Of a stretch of 64,000 nucleotides of DNA, positions 47,732 through 56,424 are shown piece by piece. Below the pieces are notes generated by a model. It saw only the letters and a list, made by a program, of their open reading frames with translations. It was not told where the DNA came from and made no database searches. Numbering within the stretch: position 1 is the first letter of the stretch; each line of letters starts with the position of its first letter. The stretch covers positions 1,054,001 through 1,118,000 of the forward strand of contig NZ_QGDO01000001.1 of assembly GCF_003149185.1 (NCBI RefSeq), read 5' to 3'. This DNA comes from Sediminitomix flava (lineage in GTDB: Bacteria > Bacteroidota > Bacteroidia > Cytophagales > Flammeovirgaceae). The position numbers were made by a program, and so were the translations under genes.

Positions 47732-47990
47732 AAGTATCGTTTAGCTAGTAGAAATAGTTAACTATTCGTTAGTGATTACTTCTATAAGTACCCGATAACA
47801 ACAGTAGTTCATTTTTATAAAATGATGCTCAAAATAAAGCTTGAAAATTAAAGCCTATGTAAAAAGGTTTATAGAGTAAGCTCTACACAAGAAAATACCT
47901 TAACACTTATTACTAAAAGATTAGAGCTAATCCACATCATTTAAAGGCACTTTGGGGTCTGTCTATATTGAAGATTTATAAGAATGCCTT

Positions 47991-49157
47991 ATGAAAAATA
48001 TATTCATTTTACTTTTTACATTTTTATTGACAAACACCTATCTCTTTGCCCAGAAAACCGAAAAAGTGGAGGCAGATACAGTGGGCTTTATCAACAATAT
48101 TGTAGAAAAAACTCTAGACCTTGTAACTGTTGAAAAAGGCAATACCACTTTTGCTGCTTTTCCTACCTTAGGATACTCAAGTGCTATCGGATTAGATTTT
48201 GGGATTTTTGGTGTTTATAGTATTAAACCAGAGGAAGATGAGCAGAGTACAAACAGCCGATTTCATAGACCAACTACATTTGTTCCATCGATTAGTTACT
48301 CAACCAAGAAACAGTATATGTTTTCTTTAGATGCTATGATTTTCTCAAAGAGCGGTTGGAACAGCATGTCTAGTTTTAATTTTTTAAATATGCCCGGAGT
48401 TTACTTTGGTATTGGGGTACAACCGAATGAAGAAGTTCAAACGACCCTATTCTCATCTACACGTTATCTTTTTATGGGGGAAATCAATAAATCTATCAAT
48501 GATATTTATTTCATAGGATTAAAGTATGATTTGAGCCACGTACACAATTTCAACCTTGAAGGAGAATCATTACAACCAGATATCACAGGATATGATGGTG
48601 GATGGGCTAATGGATTGGGAGTAACTTTGAAAAGGGATACACGAAATAATACCACCTACCCCACTCAAGGAAGCTTTTGGCAATTCTCAGCTATGAAGTA
48701 TGGCAAATACTTAGGAAGCTCATACGATTATGAGACTGTTTTATTTGATTTTAGGAACTATTTTGAACTCGGAGATGGTAAAAACTCATTGGCTGTACAA
48801 GCATTCATGCAAATGACTTTTGGGGAAGTCCCTTTTTATAATATGCCTAATCTAGGTGGTTCTAAATCTCTTAGAGGTCTTGTCCACCAGAGTAAATACA
48901 TAGACCAGCACATTTATTACGTACAAACAGAATACCGACGAACTTTAGATAACAGATTTGGTGTAACAGCTTTTGTAGGTACAGGAAATACGCTAGCACA
49001 CTTAGATGATAACTGGACAGAGGGAATGAATACGGTCTACGGTTTAGGAGGGCGCTTTAATCTAGTCCCAAAAGAGCGAATTAACTTTAGACTAGACTAC
49101 GGAAGAAGTATTACAGGAGAATCAACGCTTATCATGACTGTGATGGAAGCATTCTAA
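47991..49157 (+). CDS. Outer-membrane beta-barrel protein of the Omp85/bacterial surface antigen type
   Basis: This 388-aa protein has a signal peptide (1-20, ending LFAQ) and then a beta-barrel of the surface antigen D15 type (PF01103) without POTRA repeats. Supporting segments are the alternating strand pattern, GLGVTLKRDTRNNTTYP, the conserved LGGSKSLRGL turn of loop 6, and a C-terminal strand ending in Phe (TVMEAF), the usual outer-membrane insertion signal. Such short barrels are common in Bacteroidota, with no known substrate. It is a single-gene unit. Confidence 0.88.
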   Translation: MKNIFILLFTFLLTNTYLFAQKTEKVEADTVGFINNIVEKTLDLVTVEKGNTTFAAFPTLGYSSAIGLDFGIFGVYSIKPEEDEQSTNSRFHRPTTFVPSISYSTKKQYMFSLDAMIFSKSGWNSMSSFNFLNMPGVYFGIGVQPNEEVQTTLFSSTRYLFMGEINKSINDIYFIGLKYDLSHVHNFNLEGESLQPDITGYDGGWANGLGVTLKRDTRNNTTYPTQGSFWQFSAMKYGKYLGSSYDYETVLFDFRNYFELGDGKNSLAVQAFMQMTFGEVPFYNMPNLGGSKSLRGLVHQSKYIDQHIYYVQTEYRRTLDNRFGVTAFVGTGNTLAHLDDNWTEGMNTVYGLGGRFNLVPKERINFRLDYGRSITGESTLIMTVMEAF

Positions 49158-49160
49158 ATA

Positions 49161-49198
49161 AAAAAGGAGAAACCGATGATTCTCAGTATCTCCTTTTT
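49161..49198. terminator. Bidirectional terminator, Omp85-like / response-regulator genes
   Basis: The stem AAAAAGGAGA/TCTCCTTTTT has an 18-nt loop; an inner GAGAA/TTCTC pairing is an alternative. Confidence 0.8.
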
Positions 49199-49216
49199 AA
49201 CCCCGTTAGTATAAAT

Positions 49217-49627
49217 CTACACTTCTAGTGTATTAATATTTTGCTGAGTAAGTGGTTTATTTATATACTTCTTAACGTAAGTATAGTTTTTAGACTTACT
49301 GATATCTTGTGGATTAATTGACGAAGTCAACATGACAATTTTACATTTTTTCTTCGTTGCTTCGCTCAGTTTATCGAACAAGTCCAAAAACTGAAAACCA
49401 TCCATGAGTGGCATGTCAATATCAAGGAAAATGATATCTGGGAGAATAGTTTCAGCTACACTGTCAAGTTTCTCGACATTTTTCAAAAACTCAATCGCAC
49501 TTTTTGCTCCCGAATGTACGTATATATTTTCACTGATATTCGCCGCTTCAATCATCTTCTGATTGATCAAATTATCGATCTCATTATCATCAATGAGCAT
49601 TACGGAATAAAACTTTTTATCTGCCAT
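49217..49627 (-). CDS. Stand-alone response regulator receiver protein
   Basis: This 136-aa CheY-like protein has the acidic pair D13/D14 (MLIDDNEID), phospho-acceptor D69 in FLDIDMPLMDG, T101 (MLTSS) and K124 (YINKPL). There is no output domain, so it must signal by protein contact. The NEIDNLINQKMIEAA helix is typical of Bacteroidota orphan receivers related to the Rcp1 group. No histidine kinase lies nearby. An AACCCAAAT motif occurs 23 nt upstream of the start, shared with two other genes here. Confidence 0.93.
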   Translation of the reverse strand: MADKKFYSVMLIDDNEIDNLINQKMIEAANISENIYVHSGAKSAIEFLKNVEKLDSVAETILPDIIFLDIDMPLMDGFQFLDLFDKLSEATKKKCKIVMLTSSINPQDISKSKNYTYVKKYINKPLTQQNINTLEV

Positions 49628-49842
49628 TCGTTGAAGGGAATAATAATTTTATTTGGGTTATAAATAATAAAGGCAAGTCAATTTTGATGGTAATGCCAAC
49701 CTGCATCTCTATTACAATATAGAAAAAATTGTCTCAGTTTAAGCTTAAAAAGCTACGACTCATTTCTCCTCTCTTGTAAGCTTTTGAGCATAATTCAATT
49801 AAAAGTAAAAAAATAATTTAACATTTCATTCCTTATCAATAG

Positions 49843-49884
49843 AAAAAAGACCTTAACTTCAAGTCTTCTTGAAATTAAGGTCTT
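49843..49884 (-). terminator. Terminator of the ALDH7 gene
   Basis: The stem AAGACCTTAAcTTCAAG/CTTGAAaTTAAGGTCTT with a TCTT loop is nearly perfect; a T-rich tract follows on the minus strand. Confidence 0.9.
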
Positions 49885-49907
49885 GTAACTTTTGGAACTT
49901 TAATTCA

Positions 49908-51440
49908 TTAAATATCGAATTTTATTCCTTGTGCCAACGGCAATTCTGTACTGTAGTTTAGTGTGTTGGTTTGTCTTCTCATATACACTTTCCATGCATC
50001 AGAACCTGACTCACGACCACCTCCAGTTTCTTTTTCACCGCCAAATGCGCCTCCAATTTCAGCACCAGAAGTACCAATATTCACATTCGCGATACCACAA
50101 TCAGAACCTGCTGCAGCAAGGAATCTTTCAGACTCTCTTACATTTAGTGTAAATACTGCAGATGATAAACCTTGCTTCACTCCATTTTGAATCTCGATAG
50201 CATTCTCGATATCACCAGAATATTTGATCAAATACAAAATAGGAGCAAAAGTTTCTTCTTGAACCATTTCATATTCATTCTTAGCTTCTACAATTGCAGG
50301 AGTAACATAAAAACCCGATTCATATCCTTCGCCAGTAAGAACTTCACCACCTACAAGAACATTTCCACCTTCTTCACTTACATTACTCAATGCATTCTTG
50401 AAGTTATCTACAGCATCTTGATCGATAAGAGGCCCTACCAATTTAGACTCATCTAGAGGATTACCAATTGGTAATTTAGGATAAACACTTACCAATCTAT
50501 TTTTTACTTCCTCATAGACATTCTCATGAATAATCAATCTACGAGTAGATGTACAACGTTGCCCACATGTACCAACAGCACCAAATACAGTAGCTCTAAT
50601 TGCCATTTCCAAATCTGCATGTTCAGAAATAATCACTGCATTGTTTCCTCCTAACTCTAATAATGACTTACCAAGACGAGCACCTACAGCCTCACCAACT
50701 TTCTTACCCATTCTAGTAGAACCAGTTGCTGACACCAACGGAATACGCTTGTCATGAGACATCGCAGAACCTACTTCACCATCACCAATTACAAGATTAA
50801 AAATACCTTCAGGTAATCCATTCTTTCTCAAAACATCTTTAAGGATATTCTGACAAGCAATAGCTGTAAGAGGTGTTTTTTCAGAAGGTTTCCAAATACA
50901 AACATCTCCACAGATACCCGCCAGCATAGCATTCCATGCCCAAACAGCTACAGGGAAATTAAATGCAGAAATTATTCCTACAATCCCGATTGGGTGATAC
51001 TGTTCAAACATTCTGTGCTCTGGACGCTCTGAGTGCATTTGCAAGCCATAAAGTTGTCTTGATTGCCCCACAGCAAAATCACAGATATCAATCATTTCTT
51101 GTACTTCACCCAAACCTTCTTGGTAAATTTTACCCATTTCGTAGGTTACTAATTTTCCAAGAGGATCTTTATACTTTCTTAGTTCTTCTCCAACCTGTCT
51201 AATAATTTCGCCACGCTTTGGCGCAGGAAGTTTTCTCCATTCTTTAAAAGCAGCCTGCCCTACCTCTATAACCGTTTCAAGGTCTTTTTTAGTAGCCATC
51301 TCTACTTTTGCAATCAACTCACCATTTACAGGAGAATAAATTTCACGAATCTCACGTCCTCCTAGTTCTGCCCATTCCAAACCTGTTGCGTAAGCAGGAT
51401 TCACATCCTGAATACCTAGGGTTTTAAGTACTTCTTTCAT
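49908..51440 (-). CDS. ALDH7-type aldehyde dehydrogenase (alpha-aminoadipic semialdehyde dehydrogenase-like)
   Basis: This 510-aa NAD(P)-dependent dehydrogenase matches the antiquitin (ALDH7) branch: SERPEHRMFEQYHPIG, ISAFNFPVAVWAWN, WKPSEKTPLTA, the SATGSTRMGKKV clamp, LELGGNNA with the general base Glu, and catalytic Cys in GTCGQRCTSTRR. Antiquitins oxidise alpha-aminoadipic semialdehyde in lysine catabolism, and also related semialdehydes. The saccharopine dehydrogenase-like gene at 56425 could supply an earlier step, but is 5 kb away. The ATG start is clear. The unit is monocistronic. Confidence 0.93.
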   Translation of the reverse strand: MKEVLKTLGIQDVNPAYATGLEWAELGGREIREIYSPVNGELIAKVEMATKKDLETVIEVGQAAFKEWRKLPAPKRGEIIRQVGEELRKYKDPLGKLVTYEMGKIYQEGLGEVQEMIDICDFAVGQSRQLYGLQMHSERPEHRMFEQYHPIGIVGIISAFNFPVAVWAWNAMLAGICGDVCIWKPSEKTPLTAIACQNILKDVLRKNGLPEGIFNLVIGDGEVGSAMSHDKRIPLVSATGSTRMGKKVGEAVGARLGKSLLELGGNNAVIISEHADLEMAIRATVFGAVGTCGQRCTSTRRLIIHENVYEEVKNRLVSVYPKLPIGNPLDESKLVGPLIDQDAVDNFKNALSNVSEEGGNVLVGGEVLTGEGYESGFYVTPAIVEAKNEYEMVQEETFAPILYLIKYSGDIENAIEIQNGVKQGLSSAVFTLNVRESERFLAAAGSDCGIANVNIGTSGAEIGGAFGGEKETGGGRESGSDAWKVYMRRQTNTLNYSTELPLAQGIKFDI

Positions 51441-51529
51441 AGTTGTTATTTACCGGTTTTAAAGCTAATTGTTCAATTTGGGGCAAGATATAAATAATCT
51501 GAGATATATTTTCAGTGATATTTTTATAC

Positions 51530-51561
51530 AAAAAAAGCTTCTCACAAATGTCAGAAGCTCT
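51530..51561 (-). terminator. Terminator of the small lipoprotein gene
   Basis: The stem AGCTTCT/AGAAGCT (51535-51559) is followed on the minus strand by T6. Confidence 0.8.
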
Positions 51562-51608
51562 TTAGCGGTAATCTATATAAGTAATAGTTATTTTTCTTGA
51601 TATGAAAG

Positions 51609-52106
51609 TTAATTGACTATAGTAGTCTTGATAATTTCTCCTCCACAATCACAGGTGTAAAAAACAGAGCCATCATTTCTAATTGTGGCATCTGTTGTAC
51701 AACTTCCTTTTCCTGCACAACTTATTGATAAACCCGAAACCTGTTTTCCCATAAACATATGATCTAGGTCTATCACATTCTTCATCTCTAGAATTAAATT
51801 TCTTTTGATTGTTTGATTTATTTCAAAATCGATTGCGGCAAGAGTTGCCTTTTGTGTTTTCTCTGTTGAAACTCCTAAGATCGAAATCTCAGACTTATCT
51901 ACGCCCATTTGATCTGCAATGAAATACAGCAGATAATCGTCTTCTTCAAACCACCACATTCCTTCTTTTTCAAGCTGACTTACAAATACATCTTTTGAAT
52001 AATGTTCATATTCGCATGCTGAAAGAATAAATATACAAGTAAAAAAAATGATCGATTGAGTAAAAAATAGACGCATTGTACTTGCGAAATTTTTATACTT
52101 ATTCAT
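51609..52106 (-). CDS. Small lipoprotein of unknown function
   Basis: This 165-aa protein has a lipoprotein signal with lipobox LSAC at about residues 28-31. The start could instead be Met11 (52076), which gives a shorter signal. The mature part has a helical segment (about 45-115) and a C-terminal Cys-containing beta region (ISCAGKGSCTT, VFYTCDCGG) that may hold disulfides. It is not recognised. It is a single-gene unit with a terminator. Confidence 0.7.
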   Translation of the reverse strand: MNKYKNFASTMRLFFTQSIIFFTCIFILSACEYEHYSKDVFVSQLEKEGMWWFEEDDYLLYFIADQMGVDKSEISILGVSTEKTQKATLAAIDFEINQTIKRNLILEMKNVIDLDHMFMGKQVSGLSISCAGKGSCTTDATIRNDGSVFYTCDCGGEIIKTTIVN

Positions 52107-52343
52107 GTTAGTAGGTTAATTAGTTCGTGATTGATTTTTTGGACCAATAGTGTATCAATTTAGAGTTAGACAACGCTACATTAAATATGTAATCAGTTGT
52201 GGATAAAAAAATCTAAATTTTCAATAAAAGTCAGTCCGTAAACATTTTCATTTTACTTATGCACTTGTGAATACTCTTACTTTTCCTTCTTTTGAAAAAC
52301 CTTTTACTTAGGTCGTATTCGTTGTTATAAATTTAATAGAATA

Positions 52344-52378
52344 AGCCCATAAAATCCTAATCAAAGATCTTATGGGCT
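52344..52378 (-). terminator. Probable prfB terminator
   Basis: The stem AGCCCATAA/TTATGGGCT has a 17-nt loop. The T tract is weak, so termination may be inefficient. Confidence 0.65.
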
Positions 52379-52400
52379 ATTCTTATAGATAAAATTTTTA

Positions 52401-53478
52401 TTATTGAGCCATTAGGAAGGCTTTGATGTAGTCATTAATGTCACCATCTAAGACTTTTTGTACATCGGTACGCTCATGACCTGTACGTACATCTTTGATC
52501 AACTTATAAGGATGTAGTACATAGTTTCTAATCTGAGAACCAAAATCGATCTTCATCTTAGAACTTTCTACTTTATCTCGTTCAGCATTTCGCTTTTCAA
52601 TTTCTTGTTGATACAATCGAGATTTCAACATCTTCATAGCCTTTTCCTTATTCTGAAGCTGTGAACGTTCTTGCTGACACTCTACAATAATACCCGATGG
52701 TGCATGACGTAAACGAACGGCTGTTTCTACCTTATTTACATTTTGTCCACCAGCACCTCCTGAACGGAATGTTTCCCAAGTAATATCGGCTGGATTAATA
52801 TCAATATTTATAGTATCATCTACTACAGGATATGCAAAAACTGAAGCAAAAGAAGTATGTCTTCTTCCTCCCGAGTCAAAAGGAGAAATACGAACAAGAC
52901 GGTGTACTCCAATCTCAGATTTGAGGTAACCATAAGCAAATTCACCTTCGAACTCCAAAGTTGCAGATTTAATCCCCGCTACTTCACCTGGCTGATGGTT
53001 TACTGTTTTCACTTTAAAACCATTTGCTTCTCCCCACATCATGTACATACGGAAAATCATCTCGGCCCAGTCATTACTCTCCGTACCTCCAGCACCTGGG
53101 TTGATCTCAAGCATTGCGTTCAGTGAATCTTCTTCGCCCGAAAGCATTTTCTTGACTTCTAATTCCTCAATGGCATCTTCCGTCTTCTTTCCTTCTTCAA
53201 TTACTTCTTCTTCAGAAACATCACCTGCTTCAAAGAATTCATAAAGGGTTTCAAGATCCTCAAAAAGACCTTGAACTTTCTCGAAGTCCTTCACCCACGA
53301 TTTCTTACTCTTAATCTCTTTCAGTACCTTTTCAGCCTCTTTTGGGTCATCCCAAAATCCTGGTTGTAAAGTCTGCTGTTCCTCTTCTTCGATCAGTTTT
53401 ACTTTGTTTTCGTAGTCAAAGATACCCCCTCAAGGCATCCACTCTTGCCTTTAAATCCTTCAGCTGTGTAGCGTTCAT
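52401..53478 (-). CDS. prfB: Peptide chain release factor 2, made by programmed +1 frameshift
   Basis: RF2 reads UGA and UAA stops. The frame from 53294 lacks an N terminus. The true start is ATG at 53478: 20 codons end in CTT, followed by an in-frame TGA (53418-53416). A +1 shift continues as Asp-Tyr-Glu-Asn and gives a 358-aa product. The slippery site CTT-TGA-C is preceded at 53430-53425 by AGGGGG, as in the classical autoregulated RF2 frameshift, so low RF2 raises RF2 synthesis. The SPF anticodon-like tripeptide (RISPFDSGG) and the GGQ catalytic motif ([12 protein letters not shown]) are present. It is a single-gene unit with a candidate -7 box at 53513. Confidence 0.97.
53415..53430 (-). 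promoter_or_regulatory. prfB programmed frameshift site
   Basis: On the minus strand the site reads AGGGGGTATCTTTGAC: an SD-like AGGGGG, 3-nt spacer, slippery CTT, in-frame TGA, then C. It is identical in form to the well-known bacterial RF2 recoding site. Confidence 0.95.
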
Positions 53479-53512
53479 GGTTTTTGTTTTATAATTGATA
53501 AGTTTGAGCTAG

Positions 53513-53520
53513 CAAAGATA
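53513..53520 (-). promoter_or_regulatory. Candidate prfB -7 box (TATCTTTG)
   Basis: TATCTTTG on the minus strand matches TAnnTTTG and lies 35 bp before the ATG. The -33 region is not a clear TTG. Confidence 0.45.
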
Positions 53521-53668
53521 TTAATTTCAACAGCATTTTAGAAAAAAGATCTTACCTCACTCAATACTCACTTATATAAACCCATATTTTTTCAAAAATA
53601 TTTTTGTAGTGCTGCAACCTTCTTTTTTCACCTACATCTTTAGGTCAAATCAGTTAAATAAAACCAAC

Positions 53669-54376
53669 ATGAAAAATACTTATCTAAAAACCGTTTTTGT
53701 TCTTGCTCTTTCATTTTTGAGTGCTTCACTTTTTGCTCAAGACATAAAAAAAGACCTTCCTAACTTCAGCGCATTGAAAGTTAGTGGTGCGTTTGATGTG
53801 ATTTTAAAACAAGGCAACAAAACGGCTGTAGAAGTTCAATTGAAAGGATCTACAAAAGCAGAAGATATAGAAATTGAGGTAGAAGGTGAAAGTCTTAAAA
53901 TCAGACCAAATCCAAAGGTTAGAAGTTGGTATAATAGCTCTCCTTCTGCTACTATATATGTTTATTTTAAAAACTTGGAAAATATCTCTTCATCAGGCTC
54001 TAGCGATGTTACTTCTCGTGATGTTGTAAAAGCTGACGAATTGAAAATAGCATCTAGCGGTTCATCTGATATAAAACTTCCTATTGAAGTCAATGAATTA
54101 GATTTATCTGCTTCTGGTTCAACAGATATTTACCTTTCTGGTAATGTAAAAAATGATGCTGAAATGTCTCTTTCTGGCTCTTGTGATGTGGGCACTTATG
54201 ATCTAATTCTAAATAACTTAGAAATTAACATGAGTGGTTCTTGTGATGCAAAATTAACGATTAATGGCGAGTTAGAAGCTAGAATTTCAGGTTCTGGAGA
54301 TATCTCTTATAAAGGAGAGCCGACTACACAAAGTGTAAAAATCTCAGGTTCCGGAGACATTCACAAGGTTATGTAA
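53669..54376 (+). CDS. Exported 'head GIN' (DUF2807) auto-transporter adhesin-like domain protein
   Basis: This 235-aa protein starts at ATG 53669 (an upstream ATG would precede the signal by 20 residues). It has a signal peptide ending LFAQ and then a right-handed beta-repeat domain: FSALKVSGAFDVILKQG at the start, and repeated S-G-S-(G/S/C)-D motifs (SSGSSDV, SASGSTDI, LSGSCDV, ISGSGDI), which mark DUF2807. These occur in many Bacteroidota envelope proteins with no known reaction. Lines of evidence are sequence pattern only. A bidirectional terminator follows. Confidence 0.88.
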   Translation: MKNTYLKTVFVLALSFLSASLFAQDIKKDLPNFSALKVSGAFDVILKQGNKTAVEVQLKGSTKAEDIEIEVEGESLKIRPNPKVRSWYNSSPSATIYVYFKNLENISSSGSSDVTSRDVVKADELKIASSGSSDIKLPIEVNELDLSASGSTDIYLSGNVKNDAEMSLSGSCDVGTYDLILNNLEINMSGSCDAKLTINGELEARISGSGDISYKGEPTTQSVKISGSGDIHKVM

Positions 54377-54406
54377 TCTGTAAAAAATCATTTTCATATT
54401 AAACAT

Positions 54407-54440
54407 AAAAAGCAACAAGGAGCTTCCCTGTTGCTTTTTT
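54407..54440. terminator. Bidirectional terminator, DUF2807 / Nfu genes
   Basis: The stem AAAAAGCAACA/TGTTGCTTTTT with an inner partly paired loop serves both convergent genes. Confidence 0.9.
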
Positions 54441-54466
54441 ATGTATAGAAATAAGTTGTAAGCTGA

Positions 54467-54715
54467 CTACTCAGCCATATTTACAGCTTCTACTTTCACA
54501 ATTTCTGGTACAGCATTTTTTACTGCTTGTTCAATCCCTGCCTTCAAAGTCATAGCAGACATTGGGCAATCACCACATGCACCAAGCAATTCAATCTGAG
54601 CAATACCATCCTCAGTAACATCAATTACTTTTGCATTTCCACCATCAGCTTCCAAATACGGTCTGATTGTGTTTAAGGCTTCTTCTACTTGTTTGATCAA
54701 AGAATCGTTTGCCAT
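54467..54715 (-). CDS. NifU-like (Nfu C-terminal domain) Fe-S scaffold protein
   Basis: This 82-aa protein is a lone Nfu domain: IRPYLEADGGNAKVIDV, IAQIELLGACGDCPMSAMTL with the CxxC that binds a [4Fe-4S] cluster, and GIEQAVKNAVPEI. Nfu proteins carry clusters from the SUF/ISC machinery to apo-enzymes. It starts 16 bp after the stop of the mrp gene, so it forms a two-gene Fe-S unit. There is no terminator between them. Confidence 0.95.
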   Translation of the reverse strand: MANDSLIKQVEEALNTIRPYLEADGGNAKVIDVTEDGIAQIELLGACGDCPMSAMTLKAGIEQAVKNAVPEIVKVEAVNMAE

Positions 54716-54731
54716 ATATATTTAAATTAAG

Positions 54732-55835
54732 TTATTCCCAAGTTTTGATCTCTACACGTTCTGTTTCAGATTGTGCAGCATTTCGGATAGCCACATTTCT
54801 AGCCAATTCTTCAGCAATTCTTGCAAAAGCCTTAGATACAGGACTATTTTCATCCATTACGATTGGCTCACCGGCATCTCCACCTTCACGAATTCCTTGT
54901 ACAATTGGCACTTCTCCCAAGAAAGGAACCTCATATCTGGAAGATAGAAGTTTACCTCCATCTCTTCCGAAAATATAATATTGGTTATCTGGAAGTTCTT
55001 CTGGAGTAAAATATGCCATATTCTCAACCACACCTAGTACAGGTACATTAACTGACTGAGATTGAAACATTGAAAGTCCTCTTTGCGCATCAGCCAATGC
55101 TACTTTTTGAGGAGTAGTTACAATCACAGCTCCAGTTACAGATGCATTTTGAACTAATGATAAATGAATGTCACCCGTTCCTGGAGGAAGGTCCACGAAT
55201 AAATAATCTAATTCACCCCACTCTGTATCAGTAATAAACTGACGAAGTGCAGAACTAGCCATTGGTCCTCTCCAAATCACAGCATCTTGAGGTTGTGTCA
55301 GGAATCCAATAGAAAGGATTTTCACACCATATTGTTCAACAGGAATCATCATTGTTTTGCCCTCACGTTCTACAACACCAGGACGAGCATTTTCCATATT
55401 GAACATCGTAGGCATACTAGGTCCATAAATATCGGCATCAATAATACCGACTTTAGCACCTGTTTGTGCCAAAGCAACTGCAAGGTTTGCCGTTACGGTA
55501 GATTTACCTACCCCACCTTTACCCGAAGCAATTGCAATCACGTTTTTGACTTCTGACAAAGACTTCTTATCTGCTACATACGAAGTCACTGTCGCTGTCA
55601 TATTTATATCTAATTCGAGATCTTCAGCAACATGTTCTTTCACCGCATTCTCACAATCCTGTCTGATTCGCTCTTTTAGCGGACAAGCTGGTGTTGTTAA
55701 TACAACAGTGAAACTTACTTTTTTACCTTCGACTTTAACATCCTTAACCATATTTAATGTGATCAAGTCTTTTTTCAAGTCTGGATCATCTACATGGCGT
55801 AGAGCGTTGATTACATCTTTTTCTGTGAAGCTCAT
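54732..55835 (-). CDS. mrp: Mrp/ApbC P-loop ATPase, Fe-S cluster carrier, with N-terminal MIP18-type domain
   Basis: This 367-aa protein has an N-terminal DUF59/MIP18 domain (about 1-85; VDDPDLKKDLI, VLTTPACPLKER) and a P-loop ATPase (95-367) with deviant Walker A SGKGGVGKSTV, IDADIYGPSMP, and FVDLPPGTGD. It loads or carries Fe-S clusters with ATP. The CPxC cluster ligand usual in many Mrp proteins is absent; the segment reads FTPEELPDNQYYIFG instead, which I recall as usual for Bacteroidota. It is cotranscribed with nfu. A 7-bp inverted repeat CTTACCG/CGGTAAG (55865-55886) lies in its leader. Confidence 0.95.
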   Translation of the reverse strand: MSFTEKDVINALRHVDDPDLKKDLITLNMVKDVKVEGKKVSFTVVLTTPACPLKERIRQDCENAVKEHVAEDLELDINMTATVTSYVADKKSLSEVKNVIAIASGKGGVGKSTVTANLAVALAQTGAKVGIIDADIYGPSMPTMFNMENARPGVVEREGKTMMIPVEQYGVKILSIGFLTQPQDAVIWRGPMASSALRQFITDTEWGELDYLFVDLPPGTGDIHLSLVQNASVTGAVIVTTPQKVALADAQRGLSMFQSQSVNVPVLGVVENMAYFTPEELPDNQYYIFGRDGGKLLSSRYEVPFLGEVPIVQGIREGGDAGEPIVMDENSPVSKAFARIAEELARNVAIRNAAQSETERVEIKTWE

Positions 55836-55864
55836 TCTTTTATTCTATACAGTTACGCTTTCCC

Positions 55865-55886
55865 CTTACCGTTAAATTTCGGTAAG
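55865..55886. promoter_or_regulatory. Inverted repeat in the mrp leader, possible operator or hairpin
   Basis: CTTACCG and CGGTAAG are separated by 8 nt, 30 bp upstream of the mrp ATG. No T tract follows, so it is not a terminator. Confidence 0.35.
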
Positions 55887-56034
55887 AATCTAAGTATTGT
55901 TTGTAAATTTACGACAATTTTGGAAAAAGTGAGGATAGTTCATCTCAAACAATTCTATATACTTAAGATTATAGCTGTTTTCACTTCTTTAAACCAAGAG
56001 TCACCTTATTTAACCAACACAAATATAAATTGTT

Positions 56035-56361
56035 ATGACTATTGAAGAAGCACAAAAAATAGTTGATAAATGGATCAATACCACAGGAGTACGTTACTTT
56101 AATGAGCTGACTAACACGGCTATTCTTATGGAAGAGGTTGGTGAAGTTGCTCGTATTATGGCTAGAAAATACGGAGAGCAATCTTTCAAGAAATCTGATG
56201 AAGATGTAGATCTTGGTGATGAAATGGCCGATGTTCTTTTTGTTTTGATATGCCTAGCAAACCAAACAGGGATTGATCTTACTGAAGCTCTCAATAAAAA
56301 CTTAGAGAAAAAGTCGATCAGAGATGCTGACAGACATAAAAATAATGAGAAGCTAAAATAA
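56035..56361 (+). CDS. MazG-like nucleotide pyrophosphohydrolase
   Basis: This 108-aa all-alpha protein has the MazG-type metal motif: EEVGEVARIM and DLGDEMADVLFVLICLAN (ExxE...ExxD). Members hydrolyse NTPs to NMP plus PPi, often for house-cleaning of damaged or rare nucleotides. The single-domain, short form fits the MazG-like/dimeric dUTPase superfamily. Substrate unknown. It is divergent from mrp and has a shared terminator. Confidence 0.9.
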   Translation: MTIEEAQKIVDKWINTTGVRYFNELTNTAILMEEVGEVARIMARKYGEQSFKKSDEDVDLGDEMADVLFVLICLANQTGIDLTEALNKNLEKKSIRDADRHKNNEKLK

Positions 56362-56368
56362 GACTAAA

Positions 56369-56404
56369 AAAAACACCTTTTAGAGATTTCTAAAAGGTGT
56401 TTTT
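56369..56404. terminator. Bidirectional terminator, MazG-like / saccharopine dehydrogenase-like genes
   Basis: A perfect 16-bp stem AAAAACACCTTTTAGA/TCTAAAAGGTGTTTTT with a GATT loop. Confidence 0.94.
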
Positions 56405-56424
56405 GAGCTAATTTCAAAATATAC

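Noticed and set aside
52198-52206. TGTGGATAA, a perfect DnaA-box match, upstream of the small lipoprotein gene
   Set aside because: It is a single site with no cluster, AT-rich unwinding region or dnaA/dnaN neighbours, so an origin is not supported.
52401-53294. prfB as a 297-aa protein starting at the internal ATG
   Set aside because: It would lack the N-terminal domain; the frameshift site and upstream 20-codon frame give the full protein.
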